Source of the DNA: Nonomuraea montanisoli | Lineage (GTDB): Bacteria > Actinomycetota > Actinomycetes > Streptosporangiales > Streptosporangiaceae | NCBI RefSeq assembly: GCF_013363975.1 | Contig: NZ_JABWGN010000015.1 | Span: forward strand, 62,001 to 126,000 | Length of the DNA stretch: 64,000 nucleotides | Reading direction: 5' to 3' | Shown here: in pieces, positions 24,428 through 32,757 of the stretch | Layout of the letters: each line of letters opens with the position of its first letter | Numbering within the stretch: the first letter of the stretch is position 1 | Made by a program: the position numbers and the translations under genes | The notes under the pieces: generated by a model | The model's database searches: none | Told to the model about the DNA's origin: nothing | The model's input: only the letters and a program-made list of their open reading frames with translations

Positions 24428-25218
24428 CAGTCGCCGGAACCGAACAGATCGGGGTCGCTCTGGGCGATCTGCAGGTACATCGGCTGGAAGCTGTTCCAGG
24501 CGATGAGGTGGTTGCCGATCTGCTGCCGGGTCAGCCGGGCGATCTCCGGCGGGACGAGGGTGAGCGGCCCGGCGGCCTGGGCGAGCAACTGGGCGTGGCA
24601 GCACCGGTCCATCGCGACGAACCACCAGGCGGCCGCGTCCACCGTCTCGCCGACGGTGAGGAGCCCGTGGTTGCGCAGGATCACCGCCTTGTGCGGGCCG
24701 AGGGTCTTGGCGATCCTCCTGCCGTCCTCGCCGTCGAGGACGATGCCCGTGTAGTCCTCGAACAGGGCGTGGTCCTCGAAGAACGGGCAGGCGTCCTGCG
24801 TGATGGGGTCCAGCAGGCGGCCGAGGGCGGAGAAGGCCCGCCCGTGGATCGAGTGGGTGTGGACGACCGCCGTGGCGTCGGGCCTGGCCTGGTGGATCTG
24901 CTGGTGGATGTTGAACGCGCCCAGGTTGATCTGGTGCCGCCCCTGGACGATCGCGCCGTCCCCGTCCACGAGGACGAGGTTGTCCACGGTCATGTGGGCG
25001 AAGGGGACGCCCATGGGGTTGACCCAGTAGTGATCCGGCGTCTCCGGGTCGCGCACCGTGACGTGCCCGGCGAGCCCCTCCTCGTAGCCGAACCGCCCGA
25101 AGATCCGCATGGTGGCGGCGAGCCGTTCCTTGCGGTGGCGGCGCTCCTCGGCGACGCTCGTGAACACCGGAGGCTTCAGGAAGAGGTCTTCCGGCGGGAG
25201 TTTCTGTGGCGTCGTCAT
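24427..25218 (-). CDS. Class II aldolase/adducin-fold protein, CloR/NovR-like candidate oxygenase
   Basis: The 263-residue protein has the class II aldolase/adducin fold: GYEEGLAGHVTVRDPE, the His pair in AVVHTHSIHGRAF (about 118-130) and the third metal His in ILRNHGLLTVG. CloR and NovR of clorobiocin and novobiocin biosynthesis are non-heme Fe(II) oxygenases of this fold; they shorten 3-dimethylallyl-4-hydroxyphenylpyruvate to the mandelate and then the benzoate. Because the gene sits directly behind a CloQ/NphB-like prenyltransferase, a CloR-type role is favoured over a sugar aldolase. A true aldolase cannot be excluded without alignment. Confidence 0.78.
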   Translation of the reverse strand: MTTPQKLPPEDLFLKPPVFTSVAEERRHRKERLAATMRIFGRFGYEEGLAGHVTVRDPETPDHYWVNPMGVPFAHMTVDNLVLVDGDGAIVQGRHQINLGAFNIHQQIHQARPDATAVVHTHSIHGRAFSALGRLLDPITQDACPFFEDHALFEDYTGIVLDGEDGRRIAKTLGPHKAVILRNHGLLTVGETVDAAAWWFVAMDRCCHAQLLAQAAGPLTLVPPEIARLTRQQIGNHLIAWNSFQPMYLQIAQSDPDLFGSGD

Positions 25219-25248
25219 GATGAATTCACCCTCCGAATGTGCGGCGTT

Positions 25249-26175
25249 TCAGCCGAGGACCGGATCCTTCTGCGTGCTGCCGCTGAAATAGCAGTCCCAG
25301 TCCGTGAGAAGCGCCGACATGTCGCCGAGGTAGCCCTTCTCCGCCTTGATGTACGTGCCGCCCCGGCGGCCGAACGACCAGCCGACGGCGTTGACCGTGG
25401 TGTCGTCATAGGAGGGCGCCTCGGCGAAGAACTGCGCGATGCGTTCCGGAATCGCGGGAAATCGTCCGGGGGGCAGCTTCAACGCGTAGAAACAACACCG
25501 CTCCGGCGCCCCTGTGGCCATCGAGGCGGTCACGGCGACACAGAAATCCTCGGGCACGAATGTCCGGATGTCGGCGAGCTGCGCCTCGTCCGGCGGCGCG
25601 GCGTCCACCAGGCGCAGGATCTCGGCGCAGCGGTCCATCGTGATGGGTCCCCGGGTGCGGAAATACAGGTTGACGGTCTGGTGGCGGTGGTCGACCGCGA
25701 CGAAGCGGAGGTAGTCGAGCTGCGCCGCGTGGAAGGCGTCCAGTTGCCCGCGCAGCCCCGCCGGGACGAAGGACCGGCCCAGGATCTCCTCGGCCGGTCG
25801 CATGCCGCCGAGGTAGAGCCAGGTCTTGGCCAGGCCGTTGGCGGCGTCGAAGTCGCAGGACTGCGTGGCGGCGCCGCCCTGCGCCTCGGTCCAGTCGCGG
25901 ATCAGGCGCGTGGCGGCCGACTCCTCCGCGAGCAGGCCGGCCTTGAGCGCGGTCGCGACCGTGTCGTTCTGCGCCCGGGCGAAGAACCGGTAGCACAGGT
26001 GGTCGCCGGGGCGGCCGGTGGTCTTCCACACGGTCGCGCCGTCGCGGAACCCGTCGCCGAAGGTGTCGAGCACCTTGCGGGTGAGGTCTTCCTCGTAACG
26101 CGCGCCGAGCGCGGCGGCGGTTCTTTTGATTTCGTCCAGGAACAGCGATTCCGAGAAGGACACGGTCTGACCCAT
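25249..26175 (-). CDS. ABBA-fold aromatic prenyltransferase (CloQ/NphB family)
   Basis: The 308-residue protein resembles the CloQ/NovQ/NphB family, soluble Mg-independent or Mg-assisted enzymes that attach dimethylallyl or geranyl groups to aromatic acids or phenols. Recognisable pieces are LDYLRFVAVDHRHQTVNLYF (the VNLYF strand), CCFYALKLPPGRFP, VNAVGWSFGRRGGTYIKAEK and the terminal YLGDMSALLTDW. ATG 26175 is preferred because AGGGAG precedes it and the first helix FLDEIKRTAAALGARY aligns with family starts; a longer form from 26226 is possible. It is the first gene of the operon with the CloR-like, P450 and idi genes. Confidence 0.85.
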   Translation of the reverse strand: MGQTVSFSESLFLDEIKRTAAALGARYEEDLTRKVLDTFGDGFRDGATVWKTTGRPGDHLCYRFFARAQNDTVATALKAGLLAEESAATRLIRDWTEAQGGAATQSCDFDAANGLAKTWLYLGGMRPAEEILGRSFVPAGLRGQLDAFHAAQLDYLRFVAVDHRHQTVNLYFRTRGPITMDRCAEILRLVDAAPPDEAQLADIRTFVPEDFCVAVTASMATGAPERCCFYALKLPPGRFPAIPERIAQFFAEAPSYDDTTVNAVGWSFGRRGGTYIKAEKGYLGDMSALLTDWDCYFSGSTQKDPVLG

Positions 26176-26496
26176 CGGGCTTCTCCCTAGCTCCATGACG
26201 CAAACGGCAACCATTTCGCGCCGCATTTGTTTCGCGGACGTAAAAAAGTCCGCACGGGCGCGTGGGAAATGTGCGGAGTTGCAGCGGCAAACAAGGGGAA
26301 TAGCGTGAGACCGTGGTCTCTTTGCAAGATCCTAAGGATCGCCTCCGCTCAGCGTCAAGAGGTAGGTAAACGCGCCGAACGACTGCTCAGCGCGTTTATT
26401 TCCTGACCATGAGTAAGGCGGAACGGTCCATCTTGGGACGATTCAATAAGTTCGTGGAATTACCGTGAGCCGTGCTCATGAAAAACGTGACGGGCG
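26176..26496. promoter_or_regulatory. AT-richer promoter region upstream of the prenyltransferase operon
   Basis: This 321-bp gap has no convincing gene and is clearly lower in GC than its surroundings. TTGCAA (26322-26327) and GCTATT on the minus strand (26299-26304) are spaced 17 bp and could be -35/-10. The perfect palindrome GAGACC-GT-GGTCTC (26307-26320) lies in the spacer, GATCC-TAA-GGATC (26328-26340) just upstream, and a GCGGAC/GTCCGC hairpin (26234-26253) in the leader. It probably holds the operon promoter with one or two operators, plus the LacI gene 3' end signals. Confidence 0.5.
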
Positions 26497-27552
26497 CTAG
26501 CCGCCCACCTTGGCCATCAGCCGCTCGTACCGGGCGGGGTCGCTGGACGCGCGGACGATCAGCTCGGGCCGGAGCAGCTCGCTCTCGCCCTGCTCGCCCG
26601 CCAGGACGCGGACGAGCTGCCGCAGGCCCCGGCGGCCCATCTCCCGCATGGGGGAGCGGACCGTGGTCAGCGGCACCGGCAGCTCGGCGGCCAGCGGCGT
26701 GTCGTTGAATCCCACGACCGCGATGTCGGCCCCGACCCGCAGCCCGTGGTCGCGCAGCGCGCCGATCGTGCCGATCGCGCCGAAGTCGTTGACCACGAAC
26801 ACCGCCGACGGCAGGGGCCCGCTCGCGAGCAGCCGCTCGGTGCCCGCACGGCCGCCCTGGGCGTCGAAGCGGGAGTGGACGATCCGGTGCTCGGGGATCG
26901 GCAGCCCCGCCTCGCGGAAGCGGTCGGCGAAGCCGCCGGTGCGGTCCACGCCGGTGCTCGCGTACGGCTCGCCGGCCACGACCGCGACGTCCCGGTGGCC
27001 CTGCTCCAGCAGGTGCTCGGCCACCATCCGGCCGCCCAGGTAGTCGTCGCACACGACCGCCGGATGCCCGCCGGCGCGCCGGTTGACCAGCACGAACGGC
27101 ACGCCCCGCGCGGCCACCTCGTCGAGGAACCCCGAGTCGGAGTGGGCGTCGCCGAAGATCATGCCGTCGACGCGGCGGCCGAGGACCATCTCGGTGCGGG
27201 CCCGCTGCACCTCGGGGACGTCACGGGTGTTGGTGACGAACGTGGACAGGCCGTGCTCGGCGGCGGCCTCCTCGATGCCCTCGTAGATGGTGGCGAGGAC
27301 CACGTCGGACAGGCGGGGGACCAGGACGCCGATGAGGTTGCTGCGCTGCGTGCGCAGGCTCATGGCGTGGGGGTTGCGCTGGTAGCCGAGCTCGTCGGCG
27401 AGCCGGCGCACGCGCTCGACGGTCGGGCTGGACGCCGCCCGCAGCCCCTCGCCCGGCTTGGCGTGGAGCACCCGCGACACGGTGGAGACGTGCAGGCCGA
27501 GCTGGTCGGCGATCATCTGCAGGGTTACCGGTCGCGCCTTCTTCGCACCCAA
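26497..27552 (-). CDS. LacI-family transcriptional regulator
   Basis: The protein has the LacI HTH and hinge (VTLQMIADQLGLHVSTVSRV, then RRLADELGYQRNPHAMSLRT) and a periplasmic-binding-like effector core (IGVLVPRLSDVVLATIYEGI, DGMIFGDAHSD, VVGFNDTPLAAELPVPLTTV). TTG 27552 places the HTH 10 residues from the start, as in other LacI members, giving 351 residues; the frame stays open up to a TTG at 27675 inside the operators. It faces the amidohydrolase operon and very probably represses it at the twin palindromes. Confidence 0.85.
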   Translation of the reverse strand: MGAKKARPVTLQMIADQLGLHVSTVSRVLHAKPGEGLRAASSPTVERVRRLADELGYQRNPHAMSLRTQRSNLIGVLVPRLSDVVLATIYEGIEEAAAEHGLSTFVTNTRDVPEVQRARTEMVLGRRVDGMIFGDAHSDSGFLDEVAARGVPFVLVNRRAGGHPAVVCDDYLGGRMVAEHLLEQGHRDVAVVAGEPYASTGVDRTGGFADRFREAGLPIPEHRIVHSRFDAQGGRAGTERLLASGPLPSAVFVVNDFGAIGTIGALRDHGLRVGADIAVVGFNDTPLAAELPVPLTTVRSPMREMGRRGLRQLVRVLAGEQGESELLRPELIVRASSDPARYERLMAKVGG

Positions 27553-27640
27553 TGCCCCTCGGCCTCCGGTGAACTCGGGCTCGCCTGTTCGTGCGCCGCG
27601 GCGGGCGGCCGGCTGTTTCGTTGATTTTAACGCGGAGTTA

Positions 27641-27696
27641 TTGACATCACGTAGGCGCAGGTCAGATGCTACCAAACGTTTGGCCCAAACGTTTGG
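27641..27696 (+). promoter_or_regulatory. Catabolic operon promoter with twin LacI operators
   Basis: TTGACA (27641-27646) is followed 18 bp later by GATGCT (27665-27670). Two perfect 12-bp palindromes CCAAACGTTTGG lie at 27672-27683 and 27685-27696, covering the expected transcription start. This is the central-CG palindrome format typical of LacI-family binding sites. Confidence 0.75.
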
Positions 27697-27725
27697 CTAA
27701 CCGCGCTTTCGAAGGAGGCCGCCGC

Positions 27726-28775
27726 GTGTCCAAGGTCATCGTCCTGTCCACGGGAGGGACCATCGCCACCCGCCGTGACGTGCAGGGAGTGGGCCTCGCC
27801 AAGGACGGGGCGGGCGAGCTCCTCGGGCGGCTCCCGGTCGAACCCGGGGTCGAGGTGGACGGCGTGGACGTGCTGTGCGCCGGCAGCTACCTGTTCACAC
27901 CGGCCGACATGCGCGAGGTCGTCCTGGCCGTCCGCGCCGCCCTCGCCGATCCGGGCGTGCTGGGCGTCGTCGTCACCCACGGCACCGACGCGATGGAGGA
28001 GACGGCCTACCTCGCCGACCTCTTCCACGACGACCCCCGGCCGGTCGTCTTCACCGGCGCGCAGCGCCCCGCCGACGCCGTGGACGGCGACGGCCCGCGC
28101 AACCTGGCCGACGCGATCACCGTCGCGGCGTCCGGCGCGGCGCGCGGCCTGGGCGCGCTGATCTGCTTCGACGGCCGCGTCTACGCCGCCCGCGGCACGC
28201 GCAAGACCCACACCCTGGCCCCGGCCGCGTTCTCCGCGCCCGACGGCGGCCCGCTCGGGCGGGTGCGGGCCGGGGAGGTGGACATCACGCTGACGCCGTC
28301 CCGGCCCGAGCCGCTCGACCTCGGCGCGTACGACCTGGACGGCGTCCGGGCCGACATCGTGGCCCTCTACCCGGGCTGCGACGCCGGCGCGCTGCGCGCG
28401 GCGGCCGACGCGGGCGCCACCGGGATCGTGCTGGAGGCGCTCGGCGCGGGCAACGCCAACCCCGCCGTCGCCGCCGAGGTGGCCCGGCTCACCGGGGCCG
28501 GCGTCGTCGTGGCACTGTCGACCCGCGTGGACGCCGGTCCCGTCGCCGCCCTCTACGGCAACGGCGGGGGCGCGGACCTCGTCGCGGCCGGTGCGATCCC
28601 CACCGGGATCCTGCGCGCGCCGCAGGCCCGCGTGCTGCTCGGCGCCCTGCTCGGCTGCCACCGCGACCCCGCCCGGGTGCGCGAGGGACTGGCCGCGCGC
28701 ACCGGCGGAGTCACCGCCACGGGCCGGACCCGGCCCGCCGATCCGACTGAAGGCTCGACCGAAAGGACGAAGTGA
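27726..28775 (+). CDS. L-asparaginase-family amidohydrolase
   Basis: The 349-residue enzyme begins VSKVIVLSTGGTIATRRDVQ, containing the asparaginase motif TGGTIA with the nucleophilic Thr, and has the second motif VVTHGTDAMEETAYL with Thr-Asp near residue 85. RGTRKTHTLAPAAFSAP closes the N-terminal domain. There is no signal peptide, so it is cytosolic (AnsA-like). GTG 27726 has AAGGAGG 7 nt upstream. In this operon it could deamidate asparagine or a half-amide made by the next enzyme. Confidence 0.87.
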   Translation: MSKVIVLSTGGTIATRRDVQGVGLAKDGAGELLGRLPVEPGVEVDGVDVLCAGSYLFTPADMREVVLAVRAALADPGVLGVVVTHGTDAMEETAYLADLFHDDPRPVVFTGAQRPADAVDGDGPRNLADAITVAASGAARGLGALICFDGRVYAARGTRKTHTLAPAAFSAPDGGPLGRVRAGEVDITLTPSRPEPLDLGAYDLDGVRADIVALYPGCDAGALRAAADAGATGIVLEALGAGNANPAVAAEVARLTGAGVVVALSTRVDAGPVAALYGNGGGADLVAAGAIPTGILRAPQARVLLGALLGCHRDPARVREGLAARTGGVTATGRTRPADPTEGSTERTK

Positions 28776-28777
28776 CC

Positions 28778-29659
28778 ATGCCCAAGGAGATTCTCGTCGC
28801 GTACGGCGTGGACGTCGACGCCGTCGCCGGCTGGCTCGGCTCGTACGGTGGAGAGGACTCCCCGTGCGACATCTCGCGCGGCCTGTTCGCCGGCGAGGTC
28901 GGCACGCCGCGCCTGCTGCGCCTGTTCGAGAAGTACGACCTGCGCACCACCTGGTTCATCCCCGGCCACTCCGTCGAGACGTTCCCCGACCAGACCCGCA
29001 TGGTCGTGGACGGCGGCCACGAGATCGGCGTGCACGGCTACTCCCACGAGAACCCGATCGCGATGAGCCGGGAGCAGGAGAGCGCGGTCCTCGACCACTG
29101 CATCGACCTGGTCGAGAAGTACGCGGGCCGCCGGCCGACCGGCTACGTCGCGCCGTGGTGGGAGTTCTCGCCCGTCACCAACGAGCTGCTGCTGGAGCGG
29201 GGCATCAAGTACGACCACTCGCTCATGCACGACGACTTCAGCCCGTACTACGTCCGGGTGGGCGACAGCTGGACGAAGATCGACTACTCGCGGCCGGCGG
29301 CGGAGTGGATGAAGCCGCTCCGGCGGGGCGAGGAGACCGACCTGATCGAGATCCCCGCCAACTGGTACCTCGACGACCTGCCGCCCATGATGTTCGTCAA
29401 GGCCAGCCCGAACAGCCACGGCTTCGTCAGCCCGCGCCACCTGGAAGAGATGTGGCGCGACCAGTTCGACTGGGTGTACCGCGAGTGCGACTACGCGGTG
29501 TTCACGATGACCGTCCACCCCGACGTGTCCGGCCGGCCGCAGAACCTGCTCATGCACGAGCGGCTCATCGAGTACATCAGCGGCCACGAGGGCGTGCGCT
29601 GGGCCACCTTCGACGAGATCGCCGACGACTACAGGACCCGCTTCCCGCGCCGGCGTTAG
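28778..29659 (+). CDS. Polysaccharide-deacetylase-fold hydrolase, HP0310/PgdA and cyclic-imidase-like
   Basis: The 293-residue cytosolic protein has the NodB fold without signal peptide. PKEILVAYGVDVDAVAGWLG, EDSPCDISRGLFAGEVGTPR, the H-x3-H zinc site GVHGYSHENPIAM and GYVAPWWEFSPVTNELLLER match, as I remember it, the H. pylori HP0310 group. That group was reported as a peptidoglycan deacetylase but is also related to cyclic imide hydrolases and allantoinase PuuE. It sits between an amidohydrolase and a transporter and lacks an export signal, so a small-molecule imidase is more likely here than cell-wall modification. An alternative GTG at 28772 overlaps the previous stop. Confidence 0.8.
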   Translation: MPKEILVAYGVDVDAVAGWLGSYGGEDSPCDISRGLFAGEVGTPRLLRLFEKYDLRTTWFIPGHSVETFPDQTRMVVDGGHEIGVHGYSHENPIAMSREQESAVLDHCIDLVEKYAGRRPTGYVAPWWEFSPVTNELLLERGIKYDHSLMHDDFSPYYVRVGDSWTKIDYSRPAAEWMKPLRRGEETDLIEIPANWYLDDLPPMMFVKASPNSHGFVSPRHLEEMWRDQFDWVYRECDYAVFTMTVHPDVSGRPQNLLMHERLIEYISGHEGVRWATFDEIADDYRTRFPRRR

Positions 29660-29691
29660 CGGACGTCAAACCCCCACGAAAGGGCTCCGCC

Positions 29692-31035
29692 ATGACCACG
29701 ACCTCTCCTGACGTCCCGGGGAGCGGCACCGCTCCCGGCACCCGGCGTCTCCCGCACGTCGGAGTGCGGGAGACGCGCAAGGCCACCGTGATCGCGCTGT
29801 TCGCGTGGATCTTCGCCGTCTACGACTACATCATGTTCGGCACGCTGCTGCCGGAGATCTCCGCGCAGTTCGGCTGGGCCCCGGCCGAGGCGTCGCTGTA
29901 CTCCACGCTCATCTCGGTGGGCACCGCGGTCGTCGTCCTCGGCGTCGGGCCGCTGGTCGACCGGCTGGGCCGCCGCAAGGGCATGATCATCACGGTGTCG
30001 GGCACGGCGCTCGCCTCCGCCGTCTCGGCCGCGACGATGAACGCCGCGTACCTGGTCGGGGTGCGCTCGCTGGGTGGCCTCGGCCTGGCGGAGCAGTCGG
30101 TCAACGCGACGTACCTCAACGAGATCTACGCCATGACCGAGGACGAGAAGATCAAGAAGCGGCGGGGCCTCGTCTACAGCCTCGTCCAGGGCGGCTGGCC
30201 GCTCGGCACACTGCTCGCGGCGGCGTTCATCGCGGTCTTCCTGCCCCTGGTCGGCTGGCGGGGCTGCTTCCTGCTGGCGACGTTCCCCGCCGTCGTCATC
30301 GCGCTGCTGCGGCGCGGCCTGCGCGAGACGCCGCAGTTCGAGCTGCAGCAGCGCATCGAGCGGCTGCGCAAGGAGGGGCAGGCCGAGCGGGCGGCCACCC
30401 TGGCCCGGGAGCACGGCGTCCAGGAGAGCCAGGCGGCCCCGTTCCTGGAGATCTTCCGCGGGCCCGCGCTGCGCAACACGCTGGTCCTCGGCTTCGCCTG
30501 GTTCGTCAACTGGTTCGGCATCCAGGTGTTCAGCGTGCTCGGCACGACCGTGCTGACCGAGGGCAAGAGCGTCGGGTTCACCAACTCGCTGCTCATGTTC
30601 ATCGTGATCAACGCGGTCGGCTACCTCGGGTACGTCTTCCACGGCTGGGCCGGGGACCGGTTCGGCCGGCGCAACGTCATCGCGTTCGGCTGGATGGCCT
30701 CCGGGGTGCTGTTCGCGCTCATGCTGCTGGTCGCGCAGGGCACGCTCGCCGTGGTCGCGTTGTACTCGCTCGGCATGTTCTTCCTGGTCGGACCGTACTC
30801 GGCGATGTTGTTCTACATGGGCGAGTGCTACGACACCCGCTGCCGGGCCACCGGGACCTCCTTCATCAACGCCATCAGCCAGCCGGGCGCCATCGCCGCC
30901 GGCGCGATCATCACGGCGATGCTCGTGGCGGGCTCCGACTGGAACCAGGGCGCGCTCATCGTGGGGGCGCTGGGAACGTTCCTGTCCGGCTTCGTGATGT
31001 TCGGCGCCCGCAAGGTCCCCGCCCTGTCCCAGTGA
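29692..31035 (+). CDS. MFS metabolite:H+ symporter
   Basis: A 12-TM transporter of 447 residues. Motif A-type loops PLVDRLGRRKGMIITVSG and GWAGDRFGRRNVIAFG flank the two halves, and LGGLGLAEQSVNATYLNEIY and RATGTSFINAISQPGAIAAG resemble aromatic acid/dicarboxylate symporters (AAHS/MHS type). It probably imports the substrate degraded by the operon. The ATG lies 32 bp after the deacetylase-fold gene. Confidence 0.87.
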   Translation: MTTTSPDVPGSGTAPGTRRLPHVGVRETRKATVIALFAWIFAVYDYIMFGTLLPEISAQFGWAPAEASLYSTLISVGTAVVVLGVGPLVDRLGRRKGMIITVSGTALASAVSAATMNAAYLVGVRSLGGLGLAEQSVNATYLNEIYAMTEDEKIKKRRGLVYSLVQGGWPLGTLLAAAFIAVFLPLVGWRGCFLLATFPAVVIALLRRGLRETPQFELQQRIERLRKEGQAERAATLAREHGVQESQAAPFLEIFRGPALRNTLVLGFAWFVNWFGIQVFSVLGTTVLTEGKSVGFTNSLLMFIVINAVGYLGYVFHGWAGDRFGRRNVIAFGWMASGVLFALMLLVAQGTLAVVALYSLGMFFLVGPYSAMLFYMGECYDTRCRATGTSFINAISQPGAIAAGAIITAMLVAGSDWNQGALIVGALGTFLSGFVMFGARKVPALSQ

Positions 31036-31052
31036 CCTCTTCTGGAGAACGC

Positions 31053-31829
31053 ATGACATCCACCCGCTCCGAGAAGCGTGTCGCCGTCATCACCGGCGCC
31101 GCCAGCGGCATCGGCCGCGCGCTGGCCGTCGCGTACGCCGCCCACGGCGTGCGCACGGTCATCGGCACCTACCCCGGCGACCCGCACGACCCCGCCGAGA
31201 CGCTCCGCCAGGTCGAGCGGGCGGGCGGCTCCGGAGTCGTCCACGAGGTGGACGTGCGCGACGCCGCGCAGGTCGAGGCGTTCGCCCAGCGCGCGCTCGA
31301 CGAGTGGGGCCGCCTCGACGCCGCCGTCGCCAACGCCGGCGTCCTGCGCCGCGCCGCCCTCGCCGAGCTGACCGACGCCGCGTGGGACGACATGCTCCAG
31401 GTGGACCTGACCGGCGTGCTGCGCACGCTGCGCTCCGCCGCCGCCCGCATGAGCGGGGCGGGCGCGATGGTCGCCGTGTCGTCCATCGCGGGCGGCGTGT
31501 ACGGCTGGGGCGAGCACGCCCACTACGCCGCCGCGAAGGCCGGGGTGCTGGGGCTGTGCCGCAGCCTCGCCGTGGAGCTGGCGCCCCGCGGCATACGGGT
31601 CAACTCGGTCATCCCCGGGCTCATCGTCACCCCGCAGTCGTCCGACCCCGTCAACTCCCTGGGCCCCGACGGCCTCGCCCGGGCCGGCCAGGACATCCCC
31701 TGGGGCCGGGCGGGGCGGCCGGAGGAGGTGGCCTCCGTCATCCGGTTCCTCACCTCGGACGACGCGGCGTACGTGACCGGCCAGACCATCGTCGTGGACG
31801 GCGGGCTCACGGTCCGCATGCCCGCCTGA
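31053..31829 (+). CDS. Short-chain dehydrogenase/reductase
   Basis: A classical SDR of 258 residues. The NAD(P)-binding motif is VITGAASGIGRALAVAY (residues 11-27), the core VANAGVLRR is near 90, and the catalytic set is Ser in VAVSSIAGG, Tyr in HYAAAKAGVLGL (YxxxK) near 155. PGLIVTP and VVDGG complete the family pattern. Lack of a clear Asp after the second strand suggests NADP preference, but this is weak. It starts 17 bp after the transporter gene. Substrate unknown. Confidence 0.9.
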   Translation: MTSTRSEKRVAVITGAASGIGRALAVAYAAHGVRTVIGTYPGDPHDPAETLRQVERAGGSGVVHEVDVRDAAQVEAFAQRALDEWGRLDAAVANAGVLRRAALAELTDAAWDDMLQVDLTGVLRTLRSAAARMSGAGAMVAVSSIAGGVYGWGEHAHYAAAKAGVLGLCRSLAVELAPRGIRVNSVIPGLIVTPQSSDPVNSLGPDGLARAGQDIPWGRAGRPEEVASVIRFLTSDDAAYVTGQTIVVDGGLTVRMPA

Positions 31830-31850
31830 GCTCGTCCGAGGAGGACCACC

Positions 31851-32636
31851 ATGTCACCCACCCCCGCCCCCACCCCCGCCCCCGCCTCCGCCCCCACTCC
31901 CGGCGCCCTCGCGGGCAGGACGGCGCTGGTCACGGGTGGCGCCAGCGGCATCGGCCGGGCGATCGCCGAGGCGTACGTCCGTGAGGGGGCCGCGGTCGTC
32001 GTCGCCGACCTCGACGCCTCCCGCGCGGCCGAGGCCGCCGCCGGGACCGGCGCGGCCGGCCACGTCACGGTGGACGTCGGCGACCCGGGGTCGGTCGCCG
32101 AGGCCGTGTCCGCGGCGATGGACCGGCTCGGGCGCATCGACGTGCTGGTCAACTCGGCCGGCATCCTCACCGAGGCGCCCCTGGTGGAGATGGACCCGCG
32201 GGTGTGGGACCGGACGATCGCCGTCGACCTGACCGGCGTCTTCCTGTGCTGCCGTCACGTCGTCCCGCACATGGTGGAACGGCGGTGGGGCCGCGTGATC
32301 AACATCGCCTCGCAGCTCGGCATCAAGGGCGGCCGGTCGCTCAGCCACTACGCGGCGGCCAAGGCGGGCGTCATCGGCCTGACCAAGTCGCTCGCGCTGG
32401 AGGTCGCCGAGCACAACGTGCTGGTCAACGCCATCGCGCCCGGCCCCGTCGAGACGCCGATGGTCGCCGGGATCACGGACGCCTGGAAGACGGCCAAGCG
32501 GGCGGAGCTGCCGCTGGGCCGCTTCGGCCGCCCCGAGGAGATCGCCCCCACGGCCGTCCTCCTCGCCACGGACCCGGGCGGCAACCTCTACGTCGGCCAG
32601 ACCCTCGGCCCCAACTCGGGCGACGTCATGCCGTGA
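31851..32636 (+). CDS. Short-chain dehydrogenase/reductase (FabG-like)
   Basis: The 261-residue SDR shows LVTGGASGIGRAIAEAY, VVADLDASRA (the Asp suggests NAD preference), VNSAGILTE, and the Ser/Tyr/Lys site NIASQLGIKG...SHYAAAKAGVIGL. Residues 3-18 are an (Ala-Pro-Thr)n stretch from the microsatellite CCCCC(A/G)C repeat. The actual start could be after this repeat, but AGGAGG lies upstream of ATG 31851. It is the last gene of the LacI-controlled operon. Confidence 0.9.
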   Translation: MSPTPAPTPAPASAPTPGALAGRTALVTGGASGIGRAIAEAYVREGAAVVVADLDASRAAEAAAGTGAAGHVTVDVGDPGSVAEAVSAAMDRLGRIDVLVNSAGILTEAPLVEMDPRVWDRTIAVDLTGVFLCCRHVVPHMVERRWGRVINIASQLGIKGGRSLSHYAAAKAGVIGLTKSLALEVAEHNVLVNAIAPGPVETPMVAGITDAWKTAKRAELPLGRFGRPEEIAPTAVLLATDPGGNLYVGQTLGPNSGDVMP

Positions 32637-32757
32637 CGGGGGTGGAGGGTAGATCGCCAGGGGGGAGAGCGCGGAGGCCGGGGCGTGGGGTGCGGAGGTC
32701 GGAGGTCATCGGTGGGCATGCGTGGTGGGCGTGAATCGTGGGTGAGGGGAGCCGGTG

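Noticed and set aside
23231..24625. P450 gene extended upstream to 24625
   Set aside because: The extra residues are antisense to the aldolase-fold gene; ATG 24427 gives a normal P450 length and an ATGA overlap with the upstream stop.
31854..32414. Minus-strand frame with a poly-glycine C-terminus opposite the second SDR
   Set aside because: It is the antisense reading of the CCCCC(A/G)C microsatellite and has no start signal or domain.
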